A stretch of 38,201 nucleotides of DNA from Terriglobia bacterium (lineage in GTDB: Bacteria > Acidobacteriota > Terriglobia > UBA7540). This document shows positions 1-8,045 of this stretch, one piece after another. The stretch's first letter is position 1; the number at the start of each line of letters is the position of its first letter. The notes under the pieces were generated by a model. It had not been told where the DNA came from and made no database searches. It was given only the letters and a program-made list of their open reading frames with translations. The DNA lies in the NCBI GenBank assembly GCA_030040995.1, contig JASHOS010000121.1:1-38201 (forward strand), given 5' to 3'. Both the position numbers and the translations under genes were made by a program.

Positions 1-189
1 CTCGCCATTTACGGAACTCTTGCCCTGCTAACAAAGCAGCGGCTACTGCCCAAAGCATGCGGAGCCCTCACGGAGGCACCGAGAAAACGAAAATACTCGC
101 TAGAAAAATTGCAGCCGCCGCTCTTGAAACTGATGAAACGCCTCCTCAAACAACGAGTCCTCCAAGGTGCATCGAATGGCCTATTCTAG
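1..189 (+). CDS. possible 3' end of an unidentified CDS (partial at window edge)
   Basis: Frame 1 is open from the first base to a TAG at 187-189, giving 62 residues. The start lies outside the window. The translation begins with a hydrophobic stretch (LAIYGTLALL) and continues with a Lys/Arg/Leu-rich tail. I do not recognise a family. It would converge with the deoxyhypusine-synthase-like gene, whose stop is 24 bases further on. An open frame of this length can occur by chance in GC-rich DNA, so this is only a possibility. Confidence 0.25.
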   Translation, partial: LAIYGTLALLTKQRLLPKACGALTEAPRKRKYSLEKLQPPLLKLMKRLLKQRVLQGASNGLF

Positions 190-212
190 CGCCTATGCCC
201 GGTCAGGGCGCC

Positions 213-1259
213 TTATGCTTGGGCTGCGAGGATGTGGCCGAACCGGCGGCTCGTACGCGACTTCCAAGAACCTTTATGGTAGGCGTAGCCAATGATTAGC
301 GGCAGTGCAATCGTGGCTTCGCAAAAAACCATCTGTTCGTATGTTGTATCGACCTTGCCCCAACTGCTTGCCTCTTTCAGCGTGCTTCCAGAGAGAGCGC
401 CGTCCCGTACATCGGCCACGGTAACTTGGATGGCGTACTTATGCATCGGGACCGCGTGACCCAGAACTTCGCAAGCGACCACGACGTCTTGGGCAAAGTT
501 CTTCGGAACACCACCGCCAATCATGACCAGTCCGGTCTCCGGGGATTTCAATTTGATCCGTGTGAGTTCGTGAAAGTCCCCGGCGCTGTCGAGGGTAACC
601 TTTGGGTCGTGGCCACGGGCTGCCTGGTGGGACACCAAGCCGAAACCGGCGGAGCAATCGCTGAAGGCAGGACAGAAAATCGGAACCTCGTTGCGAAAAG
701 CTTCGAGAACCATACTGGCATCAGTCCTTGCATGGTTCTGACAAAGGTATTCACCCATCACGGCGATGAATTCTCGTGACGTATAGGGGCGTGGCTCAAG
801 ACGGTCAGCAATCGCACGAACAGTATCGTCGCAAACTCGCAGCTCATCCTCATTGATTAACGTGTCGTAAATACGGTCAATATGGAGTTCGCGTAGCATG
901 GCATCGTCTGCTCCGACCTTAAGGCGCTCGGCCGCAATGTAATGATTAAAGCCGAGCGCTTCGAAAAAGTCCTGGTCAACGACGTTTGCGCCTGTGGCAA
1001 CGATCACATCCACCATGCGATAGCGAATCATGTCAGCAAACACTCTCTTGAGCCCGGCGCTGACAAGGGAGCCTGCAAGGCACAGAATCACTCCACAACT
1101 CTCGTCCCGAAGCATGCGATCATAGATGTCAGCCGCCCGGTAGAAGTCTCGCGCGCTGTAGGCCATGTGACGCATGGCTTCCACGATGGGTACTACGTCG
1201 TAGGCGGTGATATCGTAGTGTTGAATACGTTCCTGAAGAAAATCTTCCTTATGCGCCAT
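213..1259 (-). CDS. deoxyhypusine synthase-like protein (putative polyamine-modifying/homospermidine-type synthase)
   Basis: The 348-residue product belongs to the deoxyhypusine synthase family. These NAD-dependent enzymes transfer an aminobutyl group from spermidine or a related polyamine to an acceptor amine. The family lysine that forms the enzyme-imine intermediate is present in an EASSWGK motif at about residue 302. A glycine-rich IGGGVPKN segment precedes it. Bacteria have no eIF5A, so the acceptor is presumably a small amine, giving homospermidine or a related polyamine; this is inference from the family. I chose ATG at 1259 (MAHKEDF) over an in-frame TTG six codons upstream because the homologous N-terminus begins there. 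The gene lies 118 bp downstream of the FmdE-like gene on the same strand. Confidence 0.85.
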   Translation of the reverse strand: MAHKEDFLQERIQHYDITAYDVVPIVEAMRHMAYSARDFYRAADIYDRMLRDESCGVILCLAGSLVSAGLKRVFADMIRYRMVDVIVATGANVVDQDFFEALGFNHYIAAERLKVGADDAMLRELHIDRIYDTLINEDELRVCDDTVRAIADRLEPRPYTSREFIAVMGEYLCQNHARTDASMVLEAFRNEVPIFCPAFSDCSAGFGLVSHQAARGHDPKVTLDSAGDFHELTRIKLKSPETGLVMIGGGVPKNFAQDVVVACEVLGHAVPMHKYAIQVTVADVRDGALSGSTLKEASSWGKVDTTYEQMVFCEATIALPLIIGYAYHKGSWKSRTSRRFGHILAAQA

Positions 1260-1377
1260 GGGATTGTTTTCACGCAATGTTGTTCAGTAAGAGACGGGCC
1301 TCTGACACGGCGTGCAGTCAGCTTGTGCACCACGCTGATTCTCGACCTTATCAGGGAAGCGTGGCTCCGTAAACTAC

Positions 1378-1785
1378 TCACTGGCCACTCCGGTTTTCTG
1401 TCATGACAGAGAAGATTTGGTCGTCCGAAAGAGAGAGAATTTGCTGCCCTGCAGCCTCAAGCTCATCTTCTGGCAGGTTCAGGAACCTCTCGACAAACTG
1501 AGGCTGCAACCGGAATACCAACTCTTTGCCTGTCTTTCGATTTCTCACAATTGTCTGCATGTCCCGGACCGGTGCCTTCTCAAGCCATAGATTCAGCTTC
1601 CCGACGCTTACTCCTGTCGCGGCCTGAACCCCGTCGGCCACGCAACTCCATTGAACCCTAAATGGAGTCTTGTGAACCACCTCCAGGCTGAAGCTCCCGC
1701 GTGGAAGCCCCAGTTCTTTCAGCGCACGTTCACCGATGCGATATCCTGCTACCGCAAATGGTCCGGCTTCGCCGTGGATATTGGC
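1378..1785 (-). CDS. FmdE-like domain protein (formylmethanofuran dehydrogenase subunit E family)
   Basis: The C-terminal 135 residues of this frame resemble the FmdE domain: an HGEAGPFAVAGYRIG segment (family pattern HGHxGPxxxxGYR), then CVADGVQAATG and GKLNL. Stand-alone FmdE proteins occur in many bacteria without methanofuran chemistry, and their role is mostly unknown. The start is uncertain. The frame stays open to a GTG at 1980, but that would overlap the AraC gene by more than 200 bp. GTG at 1785 gives a 37-bp overlap but starts only a few residues before the conserved HGE, so the true start may lie between the two. No cysteine-rich C-terminal zinc finger, found in some FmdE proteins, is present. 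Confidence 0.6.
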   Translation of the reverse strand, partial: ANIHGEAGPFAVAGYRIGERALKELGLPRGSFSLEVVHKTPFRVQWSCVADGVQAATGVSVGKLNLWLEKAPVRDMQTIVRNRKTGKELVFRLQPQFVERFLNLPEDELEAAGQQILSLSDDQIFSVMTENRSGQ

Positions 1786-2441
1786 CACTTGCCTGAGGAT
1801 TGCCGCTGCGGAGTTGTGGTGGGAGGGATGCCCAACATGCCACGAAACGTACGCGCCAGGTGCGCTGAATCGGCGAACCCGGCGCCGTATGCCGCATGGG
1901 TCACAGACGCTCCGGCAGCAAGCAGTTGCAGCGCCTCGCGCAACCGCAACCAGACCAGATAGCGGCGTGGCGAAACGCACATTTGCCGGGAAAACAGGTG
2001 CGAAAACCGGCTTTCTGAAAGCGCAACCTGGGCAGCGATTTCTCTGATTGAGAATGGATGTTCCGCCTCCTCACGGAGCATCATGACCGTCCGTGCCACG
2101 CGCGGATCGAGCTGCAACTCAGCTTCCGCGCCAACGCTTGAGTGTGGACCACGCTGGAGACTGTGCACCATCTGGCGGCAAATCCTTGCGGCCTCGACAG
2201 TGATTCCATCACGCCGGGCGAAATCCGCAAAAAGGGGGAAAAGCTTCTGCACGACGTCTGGCGCAATCTCCGAGATGCCGCGATGCCGGTAGAGGGGTGC
2301 CAGCGGCTGAGCGATCTTCGCTTCAGGCGCGAGAACCATCAGCGCCAATTCATTCCCTCTGCCATCCATTGCGTGGATCCGTCCGGGCGCAATGACGGCC
2401 GAGCGAAAACGCTGCCAAGCGGCGCGTTCGCCGGTCCGCAA
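1749..2441 (-). CDS. AraC-family transcriptional regulator, 5' end apparently frameshifted
   Basis: Residues about 110-210 form a complete AraC double helix-turn-helix domain: the first HTH lies in FSIREIAAQVALSESRFSHLF and the second in AAYGAGFADSAHLARTFR. The preceding part resembles a cupin-like sensor domain. The 230-residue frame can only start at a TTG (2441), which is too far in for the sensor domain. Family-like sequence continues upstream in the same frame (FVGQAAETSLHA) to a stop at 2529-2531. The neighbouring frame then carries FRLRSELEGQSFSVAGIGA from a TTG at 2628. Adding one base near the T5 run at about 2520-2526 would join the two. The gene is therefore either a recent pseudogene or carries a sequencing error. 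Its 3' end overlaps the FmdE-like gene. Confidence 0.6.
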   Translation of the reverse strand: MRTGERAAWQRFRSAVIAPGRIHAMDGRGNELALMVLAPEAKIAQPLAPLYRHRGISEIAPDVVQKLFPLFADFARRDGITVEAARICRQMVHSLQRGPHSSVGAEAELQLDPRVARTVMMLREEAEHPFSIREIAAQVALSESRFSHLFSRQMCVSPRRYLVWLRLREALQLLAAGASVTHAAYGAGFADSAHLARTFRGMLGIPPTTTPQRQSSGKWPISTAKPDHLR

Positions 2442-2643
2442 GCCAAAATCGCCACGGAGCGCAACGCAAATTTTGATCGCCGGTGAAGCGTGCAGGCTTG
2501 TCTCCGCTGCCTGGCCAACAAAAAGCGCCTATTCCTGCCACAGAAAAACTTTGTCCCTCCAGCTCCGATCTGAGCCTGAACACACCGGCAAAAGCGAATT
2601 GTGCGTTATATGGCTCATAGGAGTCCAACCCACGATCTGCTTC

Positions 2644-3639
2644 TCAATCACCTAAATGCTTCCCAGGGATCAGGTAATTGACGACGTAATCGGCCACGGC
2701 TTCTTTGAGCGGTGTGACCGGCCCCTGGTAACCGGCATCACGAAGCCGCCGCAAATCTGCCTGCGTACGATACTGATAACGGCCTCGTAATTCTTCAGGC
2801 ATTTCAACGTATTCGATCTTCGGCGGCAGGTTCAGGGCTGCGAAGATTGCCTGTGCCAGTTCGTTCCAGGTATGCATTTCCCCTGAGCCGATGTTGAATA
2901 ACCCGGCCGCCTCGCTTCGGGCGAAGTACAGCGTCATATCGACAGCGTCCTTAATGTACAAGAAATCCCGTCCAAATTCTCCGTCCTGATAGTCCGGATG
3001 GTGACTCTTGAAGAGCTTGATGCATCCCGTTTTCTGAATCTGCGCGAACGCCTTGTTCACCAGGCTGCGCATCTCGCCCTTGTGGCCTTCGTTCGGACCA
3101 AAAACGTTGAAGTATTTCAAACCCACGATCCGGTCAAACAATCCGTGGTCGCGGGCATAAAGGTCGAACCGGTGCTTGGAGGAGCCGTAAGCGTTCAGAG
3201 GATGGTAGTGGTCAAGGTGATCGGCGCCATCCTCCATTCCCGCCGTACCGTCGCCGTAGGTCGCCGCCGACGAGGCATAAATAAAGCGGGCATTCTGCGC
3301 GAGCGCCCACTCGGCAAGCTTCTTAGTGTATTCGTAATTGTTTCGCTTCAGATATTCGACGTCGGTCTCCGTTGTCGAGGAGCACGCTCCGAGGTGGAAG
3401 ACGGTCCGAATCTGATCGAGACGGGGGCTACGCTCAGCAACCCAACGCAGAAGCTCGTCGGGACCCAGCAAGCCATCGAAGCGCAAAGCCGCAATATTGC
3501 GCTGTTTGTCAGGATGGTCGGCGCGATCGGCCACGAGGATTTTGTCAAACCCACGCTGGTTGAGCGCCCAAACGAGCGCGCTGCCAATGAAGCCCGCGCC
3601 GCCGGTAACGAGGATACGCCGATTGAAGAGATTGTTCAC
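2644..3639 (-). CDS. hldD: ADP-L-glycero-D-manno-heptose 6-epimerase
   Basis: HldD converts ADP-D-glycero- to ADP-L-glycero-beta-D-manno-heptose, the last step before heptose is added to the LPS inner core. The 331-residue product is an extended SDR enzyme. It has a Rossmann GGAGFIG motif at 13-19, SSAATYG at about 123-129, and the catalytic YxxxK pair at Y151/K155 (NAYGSSK). The HldD-typical segments KYFNVFGPNE and GRDFLYIKDAV follow. Length matches the family. It lies 140 bp after the TonB-dependent receptor gene on the same strand. With kdsA elsewhere in the window it points to an LPS-bearing outer membrane. Confidence 0.93.
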   Translation of the reverse strand: MNNLFNRRILVTGGAGFIGSALVWALNQRGFDKILVADRADHPDKQRNIAALRFDGLLGPDELLRWVAERSPRLDQIRTVFHLGACSSTTETDVEYLKRNNYEYTKKLAEWALAQNARFIYASSAATYGDGTAGMEDGADHLDHYHPLNAYGSSKHRFDLYARDHGLFDRIVGLKYFNVFGPNEGHKGEMRSLVNKAFAQIQKTGCIKLFKSHHPDYQDGEFGRDFLYIKDAVDMTLYFARSEAAGLFNIGSGEMHTWNELAQAIFAALNLPPKIEYVEMPEELRGRYQYRTQADLRRLRDAGYQGPVTPLKEAVADYVVNYLIPGKHLGD

Positions 3640-3779
3640 GCGTTTCCACGATCGAGGAGCTTCTCACGAGTGCTCCACAAGCCAGCGGAAGGTGTACTGA
3701 TGAAATAAACCGTTTCGCCTCCGCGGTCCTCGCATGCCTCAGCATGTTCGTCCCGCAGATAGCCTCTGGCGGAACGCTC

Positions 3780-6700
3780 CTAAAAGACAAACTTTGCAGC
3801 AATCTGGAGCAAGCGAGGCGCCGCGGCGCTGACGACCTGCCCAAAAGCGGGGTCGTTAATCTCTCCGTCTACTGATGCCGGACCATAAAACTGCGCATGA
3901 TTGAACACATTGAATGCTTCCAAACGAAGTTCTAGCGATTTCGTCTCAGTGAACGGTATTGTCTTAGCAAGCGCCATATCGTAGTTCTCGATTCCAGGGC
4001 CGTAGAAGAACCGGCGAGACGCATCGCCCAATTGGCCCAGCGCCTCCAGGCTAAACAGCGAGGTATTGAACTCAGGACGGCCGTTTCGAGGGTTCGTGTT
4101 GATCTCCAGCGGGCCGGGTTTGAACTCTGGCGTGTCCAGCAGGTAGTTGTTGACACCGTTTCCGAGGGTTCCGAGCAAGGAATTGTCGGAGTCGTCGTAT
4201 AGCGTCACCGGCAATCCGGTGCTGAAAGTCGTCGTGCCGGAAAGGCTCCATCCTTGCGTCAGCCGGCCCGTGCGCCGAAACAGCAACTCGATGGGCAATT
4301 CATAGCGGTAGCTGGCCACGAAATTTTGCGTCATGTCGAAGGCGGAAATGGCGCGCGTCAGACTCTGGTTCAGCGGATTGAGCTGCTCGCCCAGATTCGA
4401 TGCTTGGTCGATCGACTTGCTATAGGTATGCCCCACCAGAAAGTCGGATCTTGTGCCGACATAGCGAAGATTCGTTTCCAGCGCATTGAAATTCGAATTT
4501 TCAATCGTTTCTTGTGCCGTATTTTCTCCATAGTTTGAGCCCAGCCCAACCCGGGTTCCGTCATACCCCTGCCCGGTAACGCTGGTGTAAACGTTATCCT
4601 CTCCGAAAGGTCCGCACGTCGGCGTTCCGGGCGCCACTTCGCTGGGCTGACTCAAGCTGAGGCAGAGAGCCTGATTGCCCGGATTCGTGGGCAGAAGCGC
4701 CAGCAGGTGGTGTCCCTCATTTCCCACATAGCTCATCGTCAAGAGCAGCTTCGAGGTGATTTGCCGCTGAAAGGAAAACATATAGCTCTCGATATAGGGC
4801 ACGTCGTTGCGATAGTAAAAGTATGGGTCTGCGGAGATGGGAATCACGGGTGCGAAATTGAACGACGTGTCCGGGTTTTGGGATGAGACATTGTGGGGCG
4901 GAAAAGTTAAGGGAAACGGATCCGTGTTAACCGCTCCATTGTCAGCATTGATGAAGGGTGTCGCAAACAGTGGCGGTGTGGGACTCAGATAGTTGTATCC
5001 GAACGGCGGAACCGCATACATGATTCCGGCCGACAGCCCTGGGAAGGCTGTATAGAAGATTCCGTAGCTGGCTCGAATGCTGCTCTTGCCGCCATTCCCA
5101 AAGATGGCTTTCCCGACTCCATGATCGAAATGGGGCGCATAGGCGATGCCGATTCGGGGTGCGAAATTGTCCGCTTTCGAGGGTGAAATCGTTGGAGGAA
5201 TTCCTGGATCGCCGGGAACCAGGAGCCCCTCCGGCGCTCCGGGATAAAGCACGGATTGCCGGCCCGGTATGATCGTTTGAAGCTGATTGTACTTCTCCCA
5301 GAACGGCATGATGTAATCCCAACGAAGACCATAATTGACCGTCAAATTGCTTCGCGCCCGCCAGCTATCTTGCCCGAAGAGCCCCGCATAGCGGTTCCGC
5401 AGGTAGAAAGGCTGTCCTGAGGACTGTGTGAAATTACTCGGAACTCCAATCAGGAAATCCGCAAATGCAGAACCTGTTTCCGTTCCATCGATATTGAAAG
5501 TTCCGTTGAACGTTGCATTGGGATGCTCATTCACCTGATCCGCATGAAACTGGCCGCCAAATTTGATCGTGTGCGAGCCCAGTACCTTCGAAAATGTGTC
5601 GCCGAGGTAGAGCGTGTTGTTGACCTGCGTTTCATTGGTGATCGGGACGCCCATGACAAAGGATGGAAACGTAATATTCATCACGCCTTCAAACTGCGGC
5701 GCCTGGACGACAATGCCCGGCGTGCCCACGCCGCTCACGAATCCCTGAGCGGCCATGCTCACCCCCAGACCACCTCGCGGCTGGCCAATGACGTTGGCAT
5801 TGCGGAGGAAACCCACGTGAAACTCGTTGACGGTATTGGACCCGAAGACTTTCTCATCACCCATAGTAAAAAGTTGGGCTCGCCCGTAAGTCAGTGCATC
5901 AAAACCAGGGATGCTTGCGCCGCCCTCCGCTCCCGGATACGGATTGTCCAGCCAGTAGTCGTCAAAAAAATAATAGCCTGAGAGCTGGCCTAATAAGGTG
6001 CTAGCGTCCACCCGCCCAGAAGCCTTATCATCCCGCACCGTCTCGGAATAGGCCGACGTCGAAAACTGATTGGCGCTGGAATTCGGGGTGGGGAGGTACT
6101 TCAGAAGATTGAGCGCAGGTGAAGACCACGCGCGCTGTGGAATCACAGCATTCGGGAAAACACAGGAAGAACTCGTCGTGCATCCTGCTGTATAGTAAGG
6201 CTCCCCGGCGGAAACTCCGTAGCCCAGCTTCTGCGAGAGCAGGCTGGCGAGGTAGGGTCCGCTCACATTCCCCGTCAAAGAGCTGGCAACATCGGAGAGG
6301 TCCCCATCTCGGTTTTGCATAGACGGAACGGAGATGAGTCCCGTCTCCTCTCCTTCCGTCGTTCGCGTGCCTTGATAGTCTCCAAAGAAATACACCTTCT
6401 GGCGCTTGATCGGACCACCCAGCGTGCTGCCGAACTGGTTCTGCTGGAAGGCCGGTACGGTGGGATCAAAGTAGCCGCGCGCGTCCAGCGCTGTATTGCG
6501 CAAGAACTCGAAGCCGTCACCGTGAAAGGCGTCGCTCCCGGACTTCGTCACCACAGTCACCATTCCGCCGTTGTAGTTGCCATATTCGGGATCAAAATTG
6601 TCGGTCAGGACCCTGAATTCGTCGATTGAATCCAGGTCGGGAATCACGGAAGTTCCTCCGTTCATGGGCTCCTCAACGTCAATCCCATTCACCATGAAAC

Positions 6701-7328
6701 CATTGGAGGACTCGCGCTGGCCGTCGATCGATAGATTCCCGGGATCGAGATCTCCCGAGGGATCCAGTGTCCCCGTCACGCCGGCCATGATGACGGAATT
6801 GGGCTGCAACGTCGTGACAGGGATGACTCCGGGTTGAATCGAAAGCAGGTCCGTATAGCTGCGCCCGTTCAGGGGCAGCGCTGTCATCTGAGCGCCTGTG
6901 ACCAGTTCGCCCAAGTGAGTCGCCACCGTATCCACTTGAGCTTCAGTGGTGGCTTCGGTCGCTGCCACCGTGACGGTCTGGGACTGCTCACCCACTTTCA
7001 GCGTGGCATTCACAGTGAGCGCTGATTCGGTGTCCACCGCCAAGTTTGTTCTCCTCTGCGTCTGGAAGCCGCGCGCTTCGACCGTAAGGTTATAGTGGCC
7101 AACCGGAAGAGTTGGGAACGAGTAGAATCCGTGTGGATCAGAAGTTGTGTGGAATTCAGACCCGAGTGTGGTATTGACCAAGGTGAGAGAGGCGCCCGGA
7201 ATCACGGCGCCGCTCGGGTCCATGACTGTTCCCGAAATGCTGCCCCCGATGCTGCCTGCCAGGCCGGAAGAGGCCAAAAGCAGCGCCAGAATCGAGGTTG
7301 CAAGGATCGAATTGACGCGGAGTTTCAT
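3780..7328 (-). CDS. TonB-dependent receptor, Oar-like, with N-terminal carboxypeptidase-regulatory domain
   Basis: The product is 1182 residues, the size of the large TonB-dependent receptors abundant in Acidobacteriota. A signal peptide (MKLRVNSILATSILALLLA) is followed by a carboxypeptidase-regulatory-like beta-sandwich at about 25-115 (SGTVMDPSGAVIPGA). A plug domain follows, with the LPLNGRSYTDLLSIQPGV segment, then a long beta-barrel that ends in a terminal Phe (AAKFVF), the usual outer-membrane insertion signal. I chose ATG at 7328 over an upstream start because the signal peptide begins there. The substrate is not shown by the protein itself. The gene is divergent from nikR with 276 bp between the starts, which suggests nickel-responsive control and perhaps nickel or nickel-chelate uptake. 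Similar receptors are thought to import oligosaccharides or peptides. Confidence 0.88.
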   Translation of the reverse strand: MKLRVNSILATSILALLLASSGLAGSIGGSISGTVMDPSGAVIPGASLTLVNTTLGSEFHTTSDPHGFYSFPTLPVGHYNLTVEARGFQTQRRTNLAVDTESALTVNATLKVGEQSQTVTVAATEATTEAQVDTVATHLGELVTGAQMTALPLNGRSYTDLLSIQPGVIPVTTLQPNSVIMAGVTGTLDPSGDLDPGNLSIDGQRESSNGFMVNGIDVEEPMNGGTSVIPDLDSIDEFRVLTDNFDPEYGNYNGGMVTVVTKSGSDAFHGDGFEFLRNTALDARGYFDPTVPAFQQNQFGSTLGGPIKRQKVYFFGDYQGTRTTEGEETGLISVPSMQNRDGDLSDVASSLTGNVSGPYLASLLSQKLGYGVSAGEPYYTAGCTTSSSCVFPNAVIPQRAWSSPALNLLKYLPTPNSSANQFSTSAYSETVRDDKASGRVDASTLLGQLSGYYFFDDYWLDNPYPGAEGGASIPGFDALTYGRAQLFTMGDEKVFGSNTVNEFHVGFLRNANVIGQPRGGLGVSMAAQGFVSGVGTPGIVVQAPQFEGVMNITFPSFVMGVPITNETQVNNTLYLGDTFSKVLGSHTIKFGGQFHADQVNEHPNATFNGTFNIDGTETGSAFADFLIGVPSNFTQSSGQPFYLRNRYAGLFGQDSWRARSNLTVNYGLRWDYIMPFWEKYNQLQTIIPGRQSVLYPGAPEGLLVPGDPGIPPTISPSKADNFAPRIGIAYAPHFDHGVGKAIFGNGGKSSIRASYGIFYTAFPGLSAGIMYAVPPFGYNYLSPTPPLFATPFINADNGAVNTDPFPLTFPPHNVSSQNPDTSFNFAPVIPISADPYFYYRNDVPYIESYMFSFQRQITSKLLLTMSYVGNEGHHLLALLPTNPGNQALCLSLSQPSEVAPGTPTCGPFGEDNVYTSVTGQGYDGTRVGLGSNYGENTAQETIENSNFNALETNLRYVGTRSDFLVGHTYSKSIDQASNLGEQLNPLNQSLTRAISAFDMTQNFVASYRYELPIELLFRRTGRLTQGWSLSGTTTFSTGLPVTLYDDSDNSLLGTLGNGVNNYLLDTPEFKPGPLEINTNPRNGRPEFNTSLFSLEALGQLGDASRRFFYGPGIENYDMALAKTIPFTETKSLELRLEAFNVFNHAQFYGPASVDGEINDPAFGQVVSAAAPRLLQIAAKFVF

Positions 7329-7427
7329 GCGGAGGTCTCGCTTCTGGAAGGGCGCTTGACAGGCGCGCTCACAACCCCGGCAGCGGCGCGGCAAGCCTGC
7401 TCCAACGCCAAGTTTGGCGGAAAGTGC

Positions 7428-7499
7428 GTAACATGATTTACAAAACTGTGCTATCCGAAATCATCGCTCATCATAACACGAATATTTAGATCGTGCTAT
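7428..7499. promoter_or_regulatory. paired half-sites between the TonB receptor gene and nikR (candidate NikR operators)
   Basis: The shared promoter region holds four half-sites: GTAACAT (7428-7434), GTGCTAT (7448-7454), ATAACAC (7473-7479) and GTGCTAT (7493-7499). Each RTAACAY is followed after exactly 13 bp by GTGCTAT, and the two pairs are offset by 45 bp. Half-sites in a pair are inverted relative to each other. NikR tetramers bind inverted half-sites about two helical turns apart, so this is a plausible operator. The orientation (CAC and GTG facing inward) differs from the operators I know best, so the assignment is inference. Confidence 0.45.
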
Positions 7500-7604
7500 T
7501 CGCACTACATGCCGCAGTGCTTATTGGTGATGCGGGCCACGGGATCGTGAGCGATAATAGCGTCGGGGACCGCGCGGAACGGTCCCGGGAAAGGAAGGAC
7601 AGAG

Positions 7605-8021
7605 ATGGGCGATTTGGTTCGAACGGGAGTTTCTTTGGAGCGGGAGCTGCTAGAGGGTTTCGATAAAGTGATCGGGCGAAAGGGTTACCGTAACCGCTCC
7701 GAGGCTATTCGTGACCTCATCCGCGAGCGCCTGGTGGACGAGCAGGCGGACGAGAACAGAATGGTCGTGGCTACGCTGACGATGGTTTACGATCACCATC
7801 GGCCCCAGTTGTCGGAGAAGTTGATTGACGCCCAGCACCGCGCGGGAGGGAGAGTCCTGGCCGCCACGCATGTGCATCTGGACCACCACAATTGTTTGGA
7901 GGTAATCATCATGAAAGGTCGTAGTGGAGAGGTGAGGCGCCTGGGCGATCAAATCCTGAGCTTTCGCGGCGTAAAACACGGCCGTCTGGTGATTACAACG
8001 ACCGGCAGGGACTTGAAATAG
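7605..8021 (+). CDS. nikR: nickel-responsive regulator NikR
   Basis: The 138-residue product is a NikR-type repressor. An N-terminal ribbon-helix-helix DNA-binding domain (about 5-45, with YRNRSEAIRDLIRE) is followed by a C-terminal ACT-like nickel-sensing domain. All four ligands of the high-affinity square-planar Ni site are present at the E. coli spacing: H78, H89, H91 and C97 (THVHLDHHNC). A strong Shine-Dalgarno sequence (GGAAGGA) sits a few bases before the ATG. It is divergent from the large TonB-dependent receptor gene and convergent with recN, 24 bp away. The natural inference is that NikR controls itself and the receptor. No nik ABC transporter or urease/hydrogenase gene is in the window. 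Confidence 0.95.
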   Translation: MGDLVRTGVSLERELLEGFDKVIGRKGYRNRSEAIRDLIRERLVDEQADENRMVVATLTMVYDHHRPQLSEKLIDAQHRAGGRVLAATHVHLDHHNCLEVIIMKGRSGEVRRLGDQILSFRGVKHGRLVITTTGRDLK

Positions 8022-8045
8022 CCAGACCCCGCGGACAGCGGTTCA

